Shown here piece by piece: positions 1 through 9,577 of a DNA stretch of 64,000 bases. Each line of letters starts with the position of its first letter. Position 1 is the first letter of the stretch. Source of the DNA: Allium sativum. Lineage: Eukaryota > Streptophyta > Magnoliopsida > Asparagales > Amaryllidaceae. Both the position numbers and the translations under genes were made by a program. The stretch is taken from positions 356,683,863-356,747,862 of the forward strand of contig CM060915.1 of assembly GCA_030737875.1 (NCBI GenBank), written 5' to 3'. The notes below the pieces were generated by a model. That model was not told the origin of the DNA and did no database searches. It saw nothing but the letters and a program-made list of their open reading frames with translations.

Positions 1-286
1 ACTGTATGATCATACAACCAATTATAGTACATTACTTGTTATCAATCCAAATTTTGAATATTCAATTTTAATTGATGTCATTTGTTTTTTCCTTGGTTGT
101 AAAATTTAGACATGGACTTTTCACTGAAATCATAATCAATTAATTTTCGGTGTTGAATTGTATATAACACGTATCTATTTTTTCTCTTAAGTTTGAAAAG
201 TCACATCTTCATCATATTACAATTTATTTCAAAGCAATTAAATTTACTTCCACCAAAAAAAAAAAAAAAAAAAAAAAAAAAAGAAA
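1..286. other. AT-rich non-coding sequence
   Basis: No open reading frame or RNA gene is supported here. The stretch is AT-rich and ends in a poly-A run of about 27 residues (256-282) immediately before a tandemly duplicated segment. Confidence 0.6.
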
Positions 287-821
287 CACATACACATTTC
301 AATTGAAAATTCCTAAATATGACATTTAACTATTGTTAACTTTTGTTTGATTACATTTTATTATATTCTAAACTACATATGGTATTTTTACAATTGTAAT
401 TTGTACATAGTTGACTGTGTTACAACTTTGGGAGAAGAAAAAAAAAATTAGATGCAATTTGTTATTTGTAACATGGCTAATGCCATGAGCTTTATTCGAA
501 ATTTTGACTGTTTTTCTACTAGTTGAGTTATATTGAAGGGAAAGTTTTTTAAAAAAAAACACATACACATTTCAATTGAAAATTCCTAAATATGACATTT
601 AACTATTGTTAACTTTTGTTTGATTACATTTTATTATATTCTAAATTACATATGGTATTTTTACCATTGTAATTTGTACATAGTTGACTGTGTTACAACT
701 TTGGGAAAAGAAAAAAAAATATTAGATGCAATTTGTTATTTGTAACATGGCTAATGCCATGAGCTTTATTCGAAATTTTGACTGTTTTTCTACTAGTTGA
801 GTTATATTGAAGGGAAAGTTT
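287..821. repeat. Tandem duplication, two copies of about 264 bp (period 273-274)
   Basis: The segment from 287 to about 547 recurs from 560 to 821 with only a few substitutions and one small indel in an A-run. Each copy is preceded by a poly-A stretch. No coding potential is seen. The high identity implies a recent local duplication. Confidence 0.85.
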
Positions 822-1682
822 AATTAACTTAGTTTATTTTAATAATCAAGTATCAAGTAACATGTTAGAGAAAAACCTGGGAGGTAATTGGTGAGTAAAC
901 TATCAATAGGTGGGTTCAAATTATGTTCAATATTCAAATGGACATTGAAAACAAATGAAGTAACATGTAATTGTTAATCTTAAATCCAAGCAAACTATTT
1001 ACAACATACCATCCAGAAAGAAGAAAAAATCAATGTTTACAGCATACAAAATAAAATATGTCATTCGATTTGATGTCCTTTGCTCAAGCCATGTCTGCAT
1101 TAGGCCAGAACCGGGCCTGTCCAGCATCTTACAAACATGATTTCCACGAAAGAGATGGTTTGATATTTATGATGCATGATACTGATAACAAATATATTTA
1201 CCATATTCACCATGCTAGGGGTATGTTTTTTAAAAAGTCTTCAGTATCCGTTGAGGAGTAAAGCAAATTTTCCCTAAAAGATTTTGGACCTTCTGCCATG
1301 TTTGCTATTACTTTCCTAATGTACAAACAACATGCACTTCAAAACTTCAAATCGTTAAATTTTTGCTATCAAACTGAATTCTCCATTATGATTATCCTTG
1401 CCCCTTGCTTGTGCTACAGTGCAGTCAACCTTGATTATACATTCATATATTTGTTTCACAAGTTTGGTAGTTTTCCCCTAGTGAACTTCATTCTTTTCGC
1501 AAAATGAAGACCCGATGGTCAGACGCTATAGCTTTGGTCCATAGGTCACAGGTTTGAATCATGCATAGCGGGATTCGAACAACTAAACATATGTTCGCTT
1601 GTAAAATGATATACACTGCCTAAATTTAGTACAAACATGAAACATGTACTACGACCTAATATATAATAAAAATACAGTCACG
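822..1682. other. Intergenic or intronic sequence; possible tRNA-derived SINE head near 1508-1600
   Basis: Short ORFs at 1058-1261 and 1298-1507 have no recognisable domain and are not called. Around 1512-1575 the sequence reads GATGGTCAGACGC, then about 30 bp later GGTTTGAATC. These resemble A and B boxes of plant tRNA-derived SINEs, but I see no poly-A tail or target duplication, so this is only a hint. If the 3-beta-HSD gene is intact, this region lies in its first intron or beyond. Confidence 0.3.
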
Positions 1683-1848
1683 TAGGGGCGAACCCAGCGC
1701 TCTACCCGATAGAGGTCAAAGCTTGAAACAAATAGGAAAGGGGGTGTCAGTTTTAATACAAGTTTTAGCAAAAATGCGCTTAATAATATGCTAGATAGAT
1801 AATAAACACAAAATAGCTTTCCGCCGTGTGAGTTTTTGAGAGGGGTCA
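1683..1848. mobile_element. Left half of a possible short TIR element, split by the Tat insertion
   Basis: The stretch begins TAGGGGCGAACCCAGC. The segment right of the large retrotransposon ends at 15838 in sequence whose reverse complement begins TAAGGAGGCAAATCTA, a loose inverted match. Joined across the insertion this would be a roughly 200-bp non-autonomous element. No convincing target duplication was found outside it, so the call is weak. Confidence 0.25.
1844..1848. repeat. 5-bp target site duplication of the Tat element (left)
   Basis: GGTCA directly precedes the 5' LTR and is repeated directly after the 3' LTR at 15796-15800. A 5-bp duplication is the usual footprint of Ty3/gypsy integrase and fixes both element ends. 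Confidence 0.95.
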
Positions 1849-2426
1849 TGTTAGCCTACTTTGTGAACTAGGCAACACAAAGTCAAGAAACCAGACATTG
1901 AAGAGCATTTTTAATTAGAAGACTTCGGTTCGGATTGGAGAAGACATTACAATCTAGATTGGATAGCTGCAGTTGTTCGGGTCGGGTCAGAGCAACATAT
2001 CGGTTCGGGTCGGATAGAGTCCTCTGTTCGGATCGGTGAACTGCTGCTGAGAAAATTGGTAAGGTATATCTAATCGGATCGGAGGGCAACATGATTTCAA
2101 TTGGATCGGGAAGCCACCTGTTTGCCACGAAAATGGATCGGAGCGGAGTAGATTAGAGAAGAAGAGAGCGTTGCATCCAAGCCAATCCGGGTCGGATCGG
2201 ATATCCCGATCCGAACCCCTTATCTGTGCGTCTCCGACCAGAGCTCATGTTCCATATTATTCTCCTGCAAAAGCGCCTGGATATCCGGACCGGCTGTGAC
2301 CAGTTCCTACCCATAACGTCCGTTCCTTTGATGCGTTGTCAACATAATAGTTCATCCGAACCCGAAGATAGTGGGATGGACGACATGTGGCCCCGACCCG
2401 GATCAAGTTTCGAGCAAATTCACACC

Positions 2427-2434
2427 TATAAATA
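2427..2434 (+). promoter_or_regulatory. TATA box of the 5' LTR
   Basis: TATAAATA lies about 580 bp into the LTR, so transcription should start near 2455-2465. U3 would then be about 610 bp and R-U5 about 300 bp. The same box is at 15458-15465 in the 3' LTR. Confidence 0.75.
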
Positions 2435-2644
2435 CCCCGTCTGGAGACAAAGAGAGGGATCTTTTTTTTAGGCACTTTGAGAATTCAACTACCCCCATAA
2501 TCCGAACTCCATTACTCCCGAAGAATCCAAATCTTCTTTCATTACTTGTTTTAATCTATTGAGTGAATATAAGTGAGTTGTGAGTGAAGTCAAGTGACAA
2601 TTACATTGTATTTGCAACTGAATCGTTGAATATAGTGAAAGATA

Positions 2645-2676
2645 AGTGGACGTAGGCATTTCTTCGCCGAACCACT
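2645..2676 (+). other. R-U5 stem-loop (AGTGG...CCACT) in the 5' LTR
   Basis: Outer stem AGTGG/CCACT and inner stem GGC/GCC, with an asymmetric internal loop ACGTA on one side and GAA on the other. The identical hairpin is at 15677-15708 in the 3' LTR. A diverged copy lies after pol at 9063-9095. Confidence 0.7.
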
Positions 2677-2763
2677 ATAAATCCTGTGTGTTCATTTTTA
2701 TTTTTATCTCATCTTATTTGCTTTTAATCAATTTGGGTGTTAGAACCACTTTTGGGTCTAACA

Positions 2764-2905
2764 TTTTGGTGCTTTCACTGAGAACCTCATCTAAATTCTT
2801 TAGTTTCCGGGATTTCTCTCTACTTTTTGGACCGTTGAGTTCAAAGAAGTAAATCCTTAAGCTTCTCCGCTTTTTTATATTTGTTGAAGTGATTGTCAAA
2901 GAGTC
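2764..2905 (+). other. Leader with putative primer binding site
   Basis: The sequence right after the LTR, TTTTGGTGCTTTCACTGAG, occupies the primer-binding-site position. It is not the initiator-Met type (TGGTATCAGAGC) used by the other elements in this window. I cannot name the tRNA without a tRNA set. The gag AUG follows at 2906. Confidence 0.6.
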
Positions 2906-5632
2906 ATGACCAAAGGAAAAGGCAAAGAAGTTCAGTATGTTCGAGGAAATGGAGCTGGCGAATATCAGCAAAATGCGGTTGTAACAAGGTCTCGGGGGCA
3001 GAGTTCAGCAGCAGGAAGAACCAATGCAGGAAATCCGAGCCGACAGCAGGGGGAGAGCTCCGATCCGATCCGGGTAGGAGATTCTGAAGCAGTGCATTCC
3101 CCCAATCTGAACCGACCCGAGCTGCTTGCTACGTACCGATCCGACCAGGCTCCCCAGCTCCGATCCGATCCGACCTCCTACCTCCGACCCGACCCGATGC
3201 TTGGTGAAGCTGGAACCTCTACTCGAGTCCCTACGAATGCTCCAATTCCAGCCACCAGGGTTGGTGATCAGATCAATCCATCTGCGCCCATCACTCAAGG
3301 AGATTTCTCGCGCTTGCTTGACATGCTTGAGAGCACGAGGGAGGCCATGAAAGTTCACGAGCGCACTAATCTCATGATGCAGGAAAATATGAGGCTCATG
3401 AGTCGGGAAATTAGTGAACTCCGTCGACAGAGAACTCCATCACCGGTTCGTCACACACCAGTGGATCAATCTTCATCTTCCGAGGAAGAGAGGCCCCGTG
3501 AACGAAGGCCACTCGAACGACCTCAGAACGTGGAGCAGCTGACATTTGGATCTTTGGGATCTCGTGAGGATATTGCACGAGCGCTAGGAAACAATGACCC
3601 CACTCGAGGGCAAAGACTCCAATCCCCTCCTCCCGAGATCGACCGGAAGCGCAGGGAACGGAATCGAGCAGAGGCAGCTCGAAGAAGAAGGGCGTCTCCT
3701 GAACAAGAGCCCAGAAGGAACTCGGATACTAGGGCCAGGGAACCTGAGCGGCCCCTAACTAATGCTGATGTGCAGGCAATGGTTCGCCAGATCATGTCCG
3801 AGAGTCGGAACTATACAAATGAGGATTATGGCATCGAACGAAGCCATACTCCCTTCACCGATGATATCCTCGACTTCCAATTTCCCCGACGCTTTAACTT
3901 GCCACAGATGGACAAATACAACGGAAGGACTGATCCGGGACAGCATTTAATGCGGTACTCATGGCTCATGAATGCTGCTGCCGCCCCTGATGAAGTGAAG
4001 TGCAAAGCATTCCCAATCTACTTAGAAGATGTGGCGCTGTTCTGGTTTACCCGACTTCCTCCTCGTTCGATTTCGAATTACAAGGAATTAAGCGAGCGTT
4101 TCATGAACCAGTTCCGACTCCATGCCCGAAAGTCCAAAAGTGTTATTGAATTGTCAAGAATCAAGCAGGCGCCAGGAGAATCTTTAAGGGCATATCTTGA
4201 TCGTTTTAACCAAGCCGTAACTGAGGTCAGTGACCCGCACGAGCCCACTATTCTGATGGCATTGAAGGAAGGAGTCGATCCTGAATCTGAGTTTGGAGAC
4301 TACCTTTCTGGGAAAACACCCTCCACAAGGGAGATATTCTACGAAAAAGCCGATATTTATCTAAGACGAGAGGAGGCCAGGGCAAACCGAAAGAGAAAAT
4401 CTGAGACGGCTTCAAAGGAGAATGTGCAGAGTAATATCGCCGTGAAGCAGTCTGGGAAAAGTTCTGGCAAGGTTGAAGTAAATGTAGGAAACAAGGGTGG
4501 AAACAGCAATGCTGGAAGTGGGGGTAACAACAACAATAACCGTAATCCAAACGGTAACAGAAGAAACATAAATAGGGGAAGTGACCCTAACAAAAGACCC
4601 CGATTCCAGAACTACGAGGATTATACACCATTGAACGACACCCTGGAAAATATTTACCTGGATACGTACAATGTGTTACAGTACAAAAGACCGCCACCTC
4701 GTGATTCGACCGAGAAAGAAATGGCGACAGGGAAATTTTGCTTGTTTCACGGAACTCATGGGCATTCGACCAATGAATGTTGGCATTTGAGGGATGTGAT
4801 TGAGAAGCTGCTGCGTGAAGGAAAGTTGGATGAGTACAAGGTTGCCCCGAGGGACAGGGGGCAAGGAGAGCAGGCTCCAAAACAGATCCTACCTGCTCCC
4901 AAGCCTACAGCGCAGCAGAAAGGTAAAGGAATTGTCATCAACTCCATAGCAGGCGGACCTCACCCGGCAATCCGAAGTTTTAGGTCAATGGATCAATATG
5001 TAAACGCTGCCAAGCACCTAGATGTGAACGAGGGTGATGATTTGGAAGATGTCACCCCCATAAAACAACAGAAGACCATGTTTGACGACGTGGTATTTCG
5101 AAGCCGAGACAATACTGGGATACAATCACCCACCAATGATCCGTTGGTTATTACTACCACCATTGGGCCGGCCTTGGTCCATAAGGTATTAGTAGACAAC
5201 GGAAGTTCCGTTAATATTTTGTTCAAGAAGTCATTTGATCAGATGAAGCTCGAGTCCGAAGATCTGAAGCCTTGTGAAGGATGGATCAGAGGCTTCAACG
5301 GGGCGTCGACAGCTCCCATGGGATACATAGAGTTGCCCGTGACCCTGGGGCAAGGAGAACGTAGAAGAGTGCGAATGCTTCAGTTCGTAGTATTGGACGT
5401 AGATTCGCCTTATAACGCATTTTTGGGGAGACCTGCCCTCGCTGAATTTAGAGTTTGTATCGCCCCTTGGTGCCTGTTACTTAAGTTCCCAACCGAAGCC
5501 GGAACTGGAGTAATGAGAGGGGACCAGGTTTCCGGACGGGCCTGCTATGTGGCCGAGTTGAAAATGTTGATGAAAGGACTTAACGTTGAGAGTAAGGATG
5601 CCTCGTCTCCCTCAAAGGGGGACTCGGCATAG
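2906..5632 (+). CDS. gag-pro: Tat element Gag-protease polyprotein
   Basis: A 908-residue ORF. The N-terminus is basic, proline-rich and repetitive: its Asp-Pro/Arg-rich stretch is encoded by copies of the same CGATCCGA motif that fills the LTR. A retrotransposon Gag capsid domain lies at about 365-465 (includes FWFTRLPP and GESLRAYLDRF). An Asn/Gly-rich linker follows, then a Cys/His knuckle-like segment near 611 (CLFHGTHGHSTNEC). A retropepsin-like aspartic protease has its active site VDNGSS near 761. Gag would form the virus-like particle and the protease would process the polyprotein. The ORF ends in UAG followed by CAA-UUA in the frame of pol, so most product should be Gag-Pro, with pol made by readthrough. 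Confidence 0.95.
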   Translation: MTKGKGKEVQYVRGNGAGEYQQNAVVTRSRGQSSAAGRTNAGNPSRQQGESSDPIRVGDSEAVHSPNLNRPELLATYRSDQAPQLRSDPTSYLRPDPMLGEAGTSTRVPTNAPIPATRVGDQINPSAPITQGDFSRLLDMLESTREAMKVHERTNLMMQENMRLMSREISELRRQRTPSPVRHTPVDQSSSSEEERPRERRPLERPQNVEQLTFGSLGSREDIARALGNNDPTRGQRLQSPPPEIDRKRRERNRAEAARRRRASPEQEPRRNSDTRAREPERPLTNADVQAMVRQIMSESRNYTNEDYGIERSHTPFTDDILDFQFPRRFNLPQMDKYNGRTDPGQHLMRYSWLMNAAAAPDEVKCKAFPIYLEDVALFWFTRLPPRSISNYKELSERFMNQFRLHARKSKSVIELSRIKQAPGESLRAYLDRFNQAVTEVSDPHEPTILMALKEGVDPESEFGDYLSGKTPSTREIFYEKADIYLRREEARANRKRKSETASKENVQSNIAVKQSGKSSGKVEVNVGNKGGNSNAGSGGNNNNNRNPNGNRRNINRGSDPNKRPRFQNYEDYTPLNDTLENIYLDTYNVLQYKRPPPRDSTEKEMATGKFCLFHGTHGHSTNECWHLRDVIEKLLREGKLDEYKVAPRDRGQGEQAPKQILPAPKPTAQQKGKGIVINSIAGGPHPAIRSFRSMDQYVNAAKHLDVNEGDDLEDVTPIKQQKTMFDDVVFRSRDNTGIQSPTNDPLVITTTIGPALVHKVLVDNGSSVNILFKKSFDQMKLESEDLKPCEGWIRGFNGASTAPMGYIELPVTLGQGERRRVRMLQFVVLDVDSPYNAFLGRPALAEFRVCIAPWCLLLKFPTEAGTGVMRGDQVSGRACYVAELKMLMKGLNVESKDASSPSKGDSA

Positions 5633-5638
5633 CAATTA
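5630..5638 (+). promoter_or_regulatory. Leaky stop codon UAG-CAA-UUA between gag-pro and pol
   Basis: The single stop between the two large ORFs reads TAG CAA TTA. This fits the UAG-CAR-YYA context defined for tobamovirus replicase readthrough. Both flanking ORFs are in the same frame, and pol has no AUG close to its start. Readthrough is inferred from context, not shown. Confidence 0.7.
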
Positions 5639-8600
5639 GAGAAATTGACCCCGAGGGAGTTGCCCAAAGGAACGCCTGAAGACCTGGATCCCAGAAAAGA
5701 CGAGGAACCAGAGGCTAGGAATGCAACTCCTAACGAAGCGACCGTGGAAATTCCCATTGATAAAGCTGATCCGACAAAAGTTTTGAAGATTGGTTCTCAA
5801 TTGGATCCATGTCGAGCTAAAGAACTAACAGACTTCTTGAAGGCAAACTTAGACGTGTTCGCCTGGACCCATGCTGACATGTGTGGGATATCACCATCCA
5901 TTATAAGTCACAAATTGAATGTAAATCCGAAGCATCCGCCTGTGAAGCAAAAGAGACGCATGCTGGGCCCAGAGAGGTCGGCTGCTCTCAAAGAGGAAGT
6001 AGAGAAGTTGAAGCAGAATGGATTTATTCGAGATTCGACATATCCCGACTGGATATCGAATCCCGTCTTAGTAAAGAAGCCAAATGGAAAGTGGCGGACT
6101 TGCATTGACTTTTCAGATTTAAATAAAGCTTGCCCGAAAGATAGTTTCCCACTTCCCAGGATTGACCAGCTTGTAAACTCGACAGCAGGTCATGAACTTC
6201 TCTCTTTCATGGACGCATATTCTGGATACAACCAAATTCCTATGCACGTACCAGACCAAGAACATACGAGCTTCATTACGAATTTGGGGTTATATTGTTA
6301 TGTTGTAATGCCATTCGGATTAAAAAACGCTGGAGCTACTTATCAGCGCTTGGTAAACGGAATGTTTTATGATCAAATAGGAAAAACTATGGAAGTTTAT
6401 GTGGATGATATGCTTGTCAAATCAAAACATTCCTCCAGCCATACGCAAGACTTGGCGGAAATGTTTGGTATCCTGCGAAAGTACCGGATGAAATTGAATC
6501 CTCTGAAATGCTCATTTGGAGTGGCATCGGGAAAGTTCCTTGGCTTTATTGTGAGTTCCCGAGGAATTGAAATCAACCCTAGCCAGATAGCAGCGATTAG
6601 AAACATCGAAGAACCAAGGAAAATTAAAGACGTCCAAAGTCTTGCAGGGAAAGTAGCGGCGCTGAGTAGATTCATCTCCAAAGCCACAGATAAATGTGTT
6701 CCGTTTTTTGATTTGATAAAAAGGGGAAAGAAGAACTTCCAGTGGACTCCGGATTGTGTTGAGGCCTTTCAAAATCTGTTGGAACTGCTAGAGAAACCGC
6801 CGATTTTATCAAAGCCCGTAGATCACGAAGAATTATTTGTTTACTTGGCAGTCTCGGCTCACGCTGTCAGCACAGCCCTGGTTCGAGAAGAAGACAAAGT
6901 ACAAAGGCCGGTGTATTATGTAAGTAAGAAATTAGCAGCGGCAGAGCGCAACTACCCAAAAATTGAGAAGCTTGCTTACAGCCTCCTGATCGCATCCCGA
7001 AAGCTTCGTCACTATTTCCAAGCCCATCCAATAACCATATACACCGACCAGCCTTTAAGGCAGGTGTTACAGAGGCCCGAAGCATCGGGAAGGTTGATCA
7101 AATGGAACATAGAACTAAGTCAGTTTGATTTGAATTTTCAACCACGAAAGTCAATCAGGGGGCAAGCTCTAGCAGACTTTATTGCGGAATTCACCATTCC
7201 AGAGGAGGAAATAATCAATGACAGAGTGGTTAAATTCGAGGATGAACTAAAGATGAATCCGTGGAAACTATATACAGATGGAGCCAAGAATGACCGAAGG
7301 TCCGGAGCTGGAATTGTCTTAGTCACTCCCGAGGGACGGTCGTTATATTACGCCCTGCGATTAGAATTTTCGGCAACTAACAATGACTCAGAATATGAAG
7401 CCCTGATTGTCGGGCTGAAGCTTGCTAAAGACCTCGGAGTAAAAATGATAGACATATTTTGTGACTCTAAAATTGTTGTTTGTCAAGTGCGAGAGGAGTT
7501 CGTGGCTCGAGGACCTCGACTTATCGCCTACCTCAAGAAAGTGAAAGAGCTATTGAATAGCTTAGATCGGTACAACATAACACATATTCCCAGAGTTGAA
7601 AACCAGAAAGCGGATAGACTGGCAAAGCTGGCTAGTTCCGACAATCCAGAAGAGACTGAAGTAATTCCAATTGAAACGTTGGAGTCGCCAAGCTTTGAGT
7701 CAATGGAAATTGAGTTCGCTTTTGAAGCAGAACCAGAGAAGGAGTCATGGATGACTCCAATTAAGAATTTCCTTAAGAATGGGACACTCCCATCGAAGAA
7801 GAGTGAGAAAAGAGCTGTAGTTCGCAAAGCTACCAGATATGTCATACAAGATGATACTCTCTATAGGCAAGGATTTTCTATGCCCCTGTTACGATGTATA
7901 GCACACGACGACATCAAGCGTGTACTAAGAGAAGTACACGAAGGTGAGTGTGGAGATCATACAGGAGGTCAAACTTTAGCAAAGAAAATATTGCGGTACG
8001 GATACTTCTGGCCTACGATCAATAAAGATGCAGTTGATTATTCACGACGCTGCGATAAGTGCCAGAGATTCGCCAAAATCCCCAGGGCACCGTCGAACCA
8101 GCTTAAATCAATGGTGAGTCCCTGGCCATTTGCCACATGGGGAATTGATATCATTGGAGTTCTACCAATTGCTAAAGGAGGAGCTAAGTATGCAATAGTA
8201 GCCGTGGACTATTTTACGAAGTGGGTGGAAGCTGAGCCCTTGACCAAAATCACAACAAGAAAGGTGATAAGTTTTGTGGTTAGAAATATTATATGTCGAT
8301 TCGGGATCCCAAGGACGATTATAACTGACAACGGGACCCAATTTGATAGCACTGAATTCAAAAATTTTTGCCAAAAGTATAAGATAGACAAGCGATATAC
8401 TGCAGTTGCCTATCCGCAATCGAATGGGCAAGTAGAGGCAATAAACAAAGTAATAAAATCCATCCTCAAGAAGCGATTAGAGCGTGCAAAGGCAAAATGG
8501 GTTGATGAATTGCCCCTAGCTTTGTGGGCATATCGAACAACATTTAAAACGGCCACCGGTCATACCCCTTACTCTCTCTCCTTTGGCTCAGAAGCTGTAA

Positions 8601-8968
8601 TTCCAGTCGAACTAGAAGTTCCTTCCCACAGGGTGACATATTATGACCCGATGACAAATCGGGCACTTTTACTTGAGTCTCTTGATGAAGTCGAAGAGAA
8701 AAGGGACGAAGCAGATTTGCGTGCAGCAAGACATCGGCGTCAGATGGCACGCTATTACGACAAAAAAGTTCGCCTCGGAACTTTTGAACCAGGAGATTTG
8801 GTGCTAAAGAGAGTCTTTCCATCCCTTCCTCACCTTGGTCCAAAATGGGAAGGACCCTTTGTCATTCAACGGAAACTTGAAAAAGGAACCTTCAAGTTAA
8901 CGACCGTGGATGGCGAAGAAGTCCCCAGAGCATGGAACACCCAACACTTAATGCGATATTTGGATTAA
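5633..8968 (+). CDS. pol: Tat element Pol: RT, two RNase H domains, integrase
   Basis: 1111 codons after the UAG, without a nearby AUG, so expression depends on readthrough. Numbering from 5645: reverse transcriptase with the catalytic YVDD near 252; conventional gypsy RNase H at about 395-515; a second, archaeal-type RNase H at about 537-665 (LYTDGAK, NDSEYEAL, IFCDSK, KADRLAKLA). The integrase has an HHCC zinc finger near 768-810, a DDE core (GIDIIG, TDNGTQF, a Glu in SNGQVEAINKV) and a GPF/Y-type C-terminus (KWEGPFVI). Two RNase H domains place the element in the Tat lineage. No frameshift or nonsense codon is present. No chromodomain follows. Confidence 0.95.
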   Translation, partial: QLEKLTPRELPKGTPEDLDPRKDEEPEARNATPNEATVEIPIDKADPTKVLKIGSQLDPCRAKELTDFLKANLDVFAWTHADMCGISPSIISHKLNVNPKHPPVKQKRRMLGPERSAALKEEVEKLKQNGFIRDSTYPDWISNPVLVKKPNGKWRTCIDFSDLNKACPKDSFPLPRIDQLVNSTAGHELLSFMDAYSGYNQIPMHVPDQEHTSFITNLGLYCYVVMPFGLKNAGATYQRLVNGMFYDQIGKTMEVYVDDMLVKSKHSSSHTQDLAEMFGILRKYRMKLNPLKCSFGVASGKFLGFIVSSRGIEINPSQIAAIRNIEEPRKIKDVQSLAGKVAALSRFISKATDKCVPFFDLIKRGKKNFQWTPDCVEAFQNLLELLEKPPILSKPVDHEELFVYLAVSAHAVSTALVREEDKVQRPVYYVSKKLAAAERNYPKIEKLAYSLLIASRKLRHYFQAHPITIYTDQPLRQVLQRPEASGRLIKWNIELSQFDLNFQPRKSIRGQALADFIAEFTIPEEEIINDRVVKFEDELKMNPWKLYTDGAKNDRRSGAGIVLVTPEGRSLYYALRLEFSATNNDSEYEALIVGLKLAKDLGVKMIDIFCDSKIVVCQVREEFVARGPRLIAYLKKVKELLNSLDRYNITHIPRVENQKADRLAKLASSDNPEETEVIPIETLESPSFESMEIEFAFEAEPEKESWMTPIKNFLKNGTLPSKKSEKRAVVRKATRYVIQDDTLYRQGFSMPLLRCIAHDDIKRVLREVHEGECGDHTGGQTLAKKILRYGYFWPTINKDAVDYSRRCDKCQRFAKIPRAPSNQLKSMVSPWPFATWGIDIIGVLPIAKGGAKYAIVAVDYFTKWVEAEPLTKITTRKVISFVVRNIICRFGIPRTIITDNGTQFDSTEFKNFCQKYKIDKRYTAVAYPQSNGQVEAINKVIKSILKKRLERAKAKWVDELPLALWAYRTTFKTATGHTPYSLSFGSEAVIPVELEVPSHRVTYYDPMTNRALLLESLDEVEEKRDEADLRAARHRRQMARYYDKKVRLGTFEPGDLVLKRVFPSLPHLGPKWEGPFVIQRKLEKGTFKLTTVDGEEVPRAWNTQHLMRYLD

Positions 8969-9280
8969 AAAACACTGTACTTTGTGTTATTTTTCTTATG
9001 AACTCTGTAATAAGGCACGACTTGCCTTTGGAAGATCTGACGATATGAATAAAGGACTATAAAGTGGATGTAGGCTACGACTTAGCTGAACCACTATAAA
9101 AATATTGTGTGTTATTTACCTTTATGCACTATGTATATATACATTTGTTAATTATTCTGTTGTAGGTATGAAGTACAGGGTGACTCACAGCCTAAAAAGG
9201 TTGAAAACGGTTTAGACATAAAAAGAAGCACAACGACTATTTGTGCGATAAGACATAAAAGAATGAGAAAACGACATTCT
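8969..9280 (+). other. Post-pol region with poly(A) signal and LTR-like hairpin
   Basis: AATAAA lies at 9048-9053, 80 bp after the pol stop. Directly behind it (9063-9095) is a second version of the LTR R-U5 hairpin, followed by LTR-like ACTATAAA and TGTGTGTT. This could be a 3' end for a gag-pol transcript that stops before the antisense gene, or a relic of an older LTR. Confidence 0.55.
9063..9095 (+). other. Second copy of the R-U5 stem-loop, downstream of pol
   Basis: Outer stem AGTGG/CCACT as in the LTR, inner stem GGCTA/TAGCT in place of GGC/GCC, and internal loop ATGTA/GAA. Pairing is kept although the inner stem sequence differs, which suggests selection on structure. Confidence 0.65.
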
Positions 9281-9577
9281 TAACTCTAACTCTCCAGAGA
9301 GAGAGAGAGTATAAAAGCGTCTCCGACTGAGCGCTGAAAAAGAGATTCTATTCCTAACTCTAACTCTCCAGAGAGAGAGAGAGTATAAAAGTGTCTCCGA
9401 CTGAGCGCTGAAAAAGAGATTCCCCTCCTAACTCTAACTCTCCAGAGAGAGAGAGAGTATAAAAGCGTCTCTGACTGAGCGCTGAGAAAGAAATCTTTCC
9501 CCGTTGAAAGACCGGGGAATAGACAGATGACTGAACTCGAACTCTAACTCTCAAGAGAAAGAGGGAGAGTATAAAAG
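9281..9577 (+). repeat. 74-bp tandem repeat with TATAAAAG in every unit
   Basis: Units begin at 9281, 9355 and 9429, with a diverged fourth near 9539. Each contains CTCTAACTCTC, a GA run, and TATAAAAG at 9310, 9384, 9458 and 9570. The first three also carry CTGAGCGCTGA. Tandem repeats after pol are typical of Tat elements and can seed satellites. Here every unit looks like a small core promoter on the plus strand. Confidence 0.9.

Larger units (their letters stand above)
1849..2763 (+). repeat. 5' LTR of the Tat element
   Basis: 915 bp, starting TGTTAGCC and ending TCTAACA, with the usual TG...CA ends. The part upstream of the TATA box carries many variants of the motif CGGATCGG or its complement. 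The downstream part carries a hairpin at 2645-2676. Confidence 0.95.

Noticed and set aside
1508..1600. tRNA gene
   Set aside because: A- and B-box-like words are present but no cloverleaf with an anticodon arm could be drawn; at most a SINE head.
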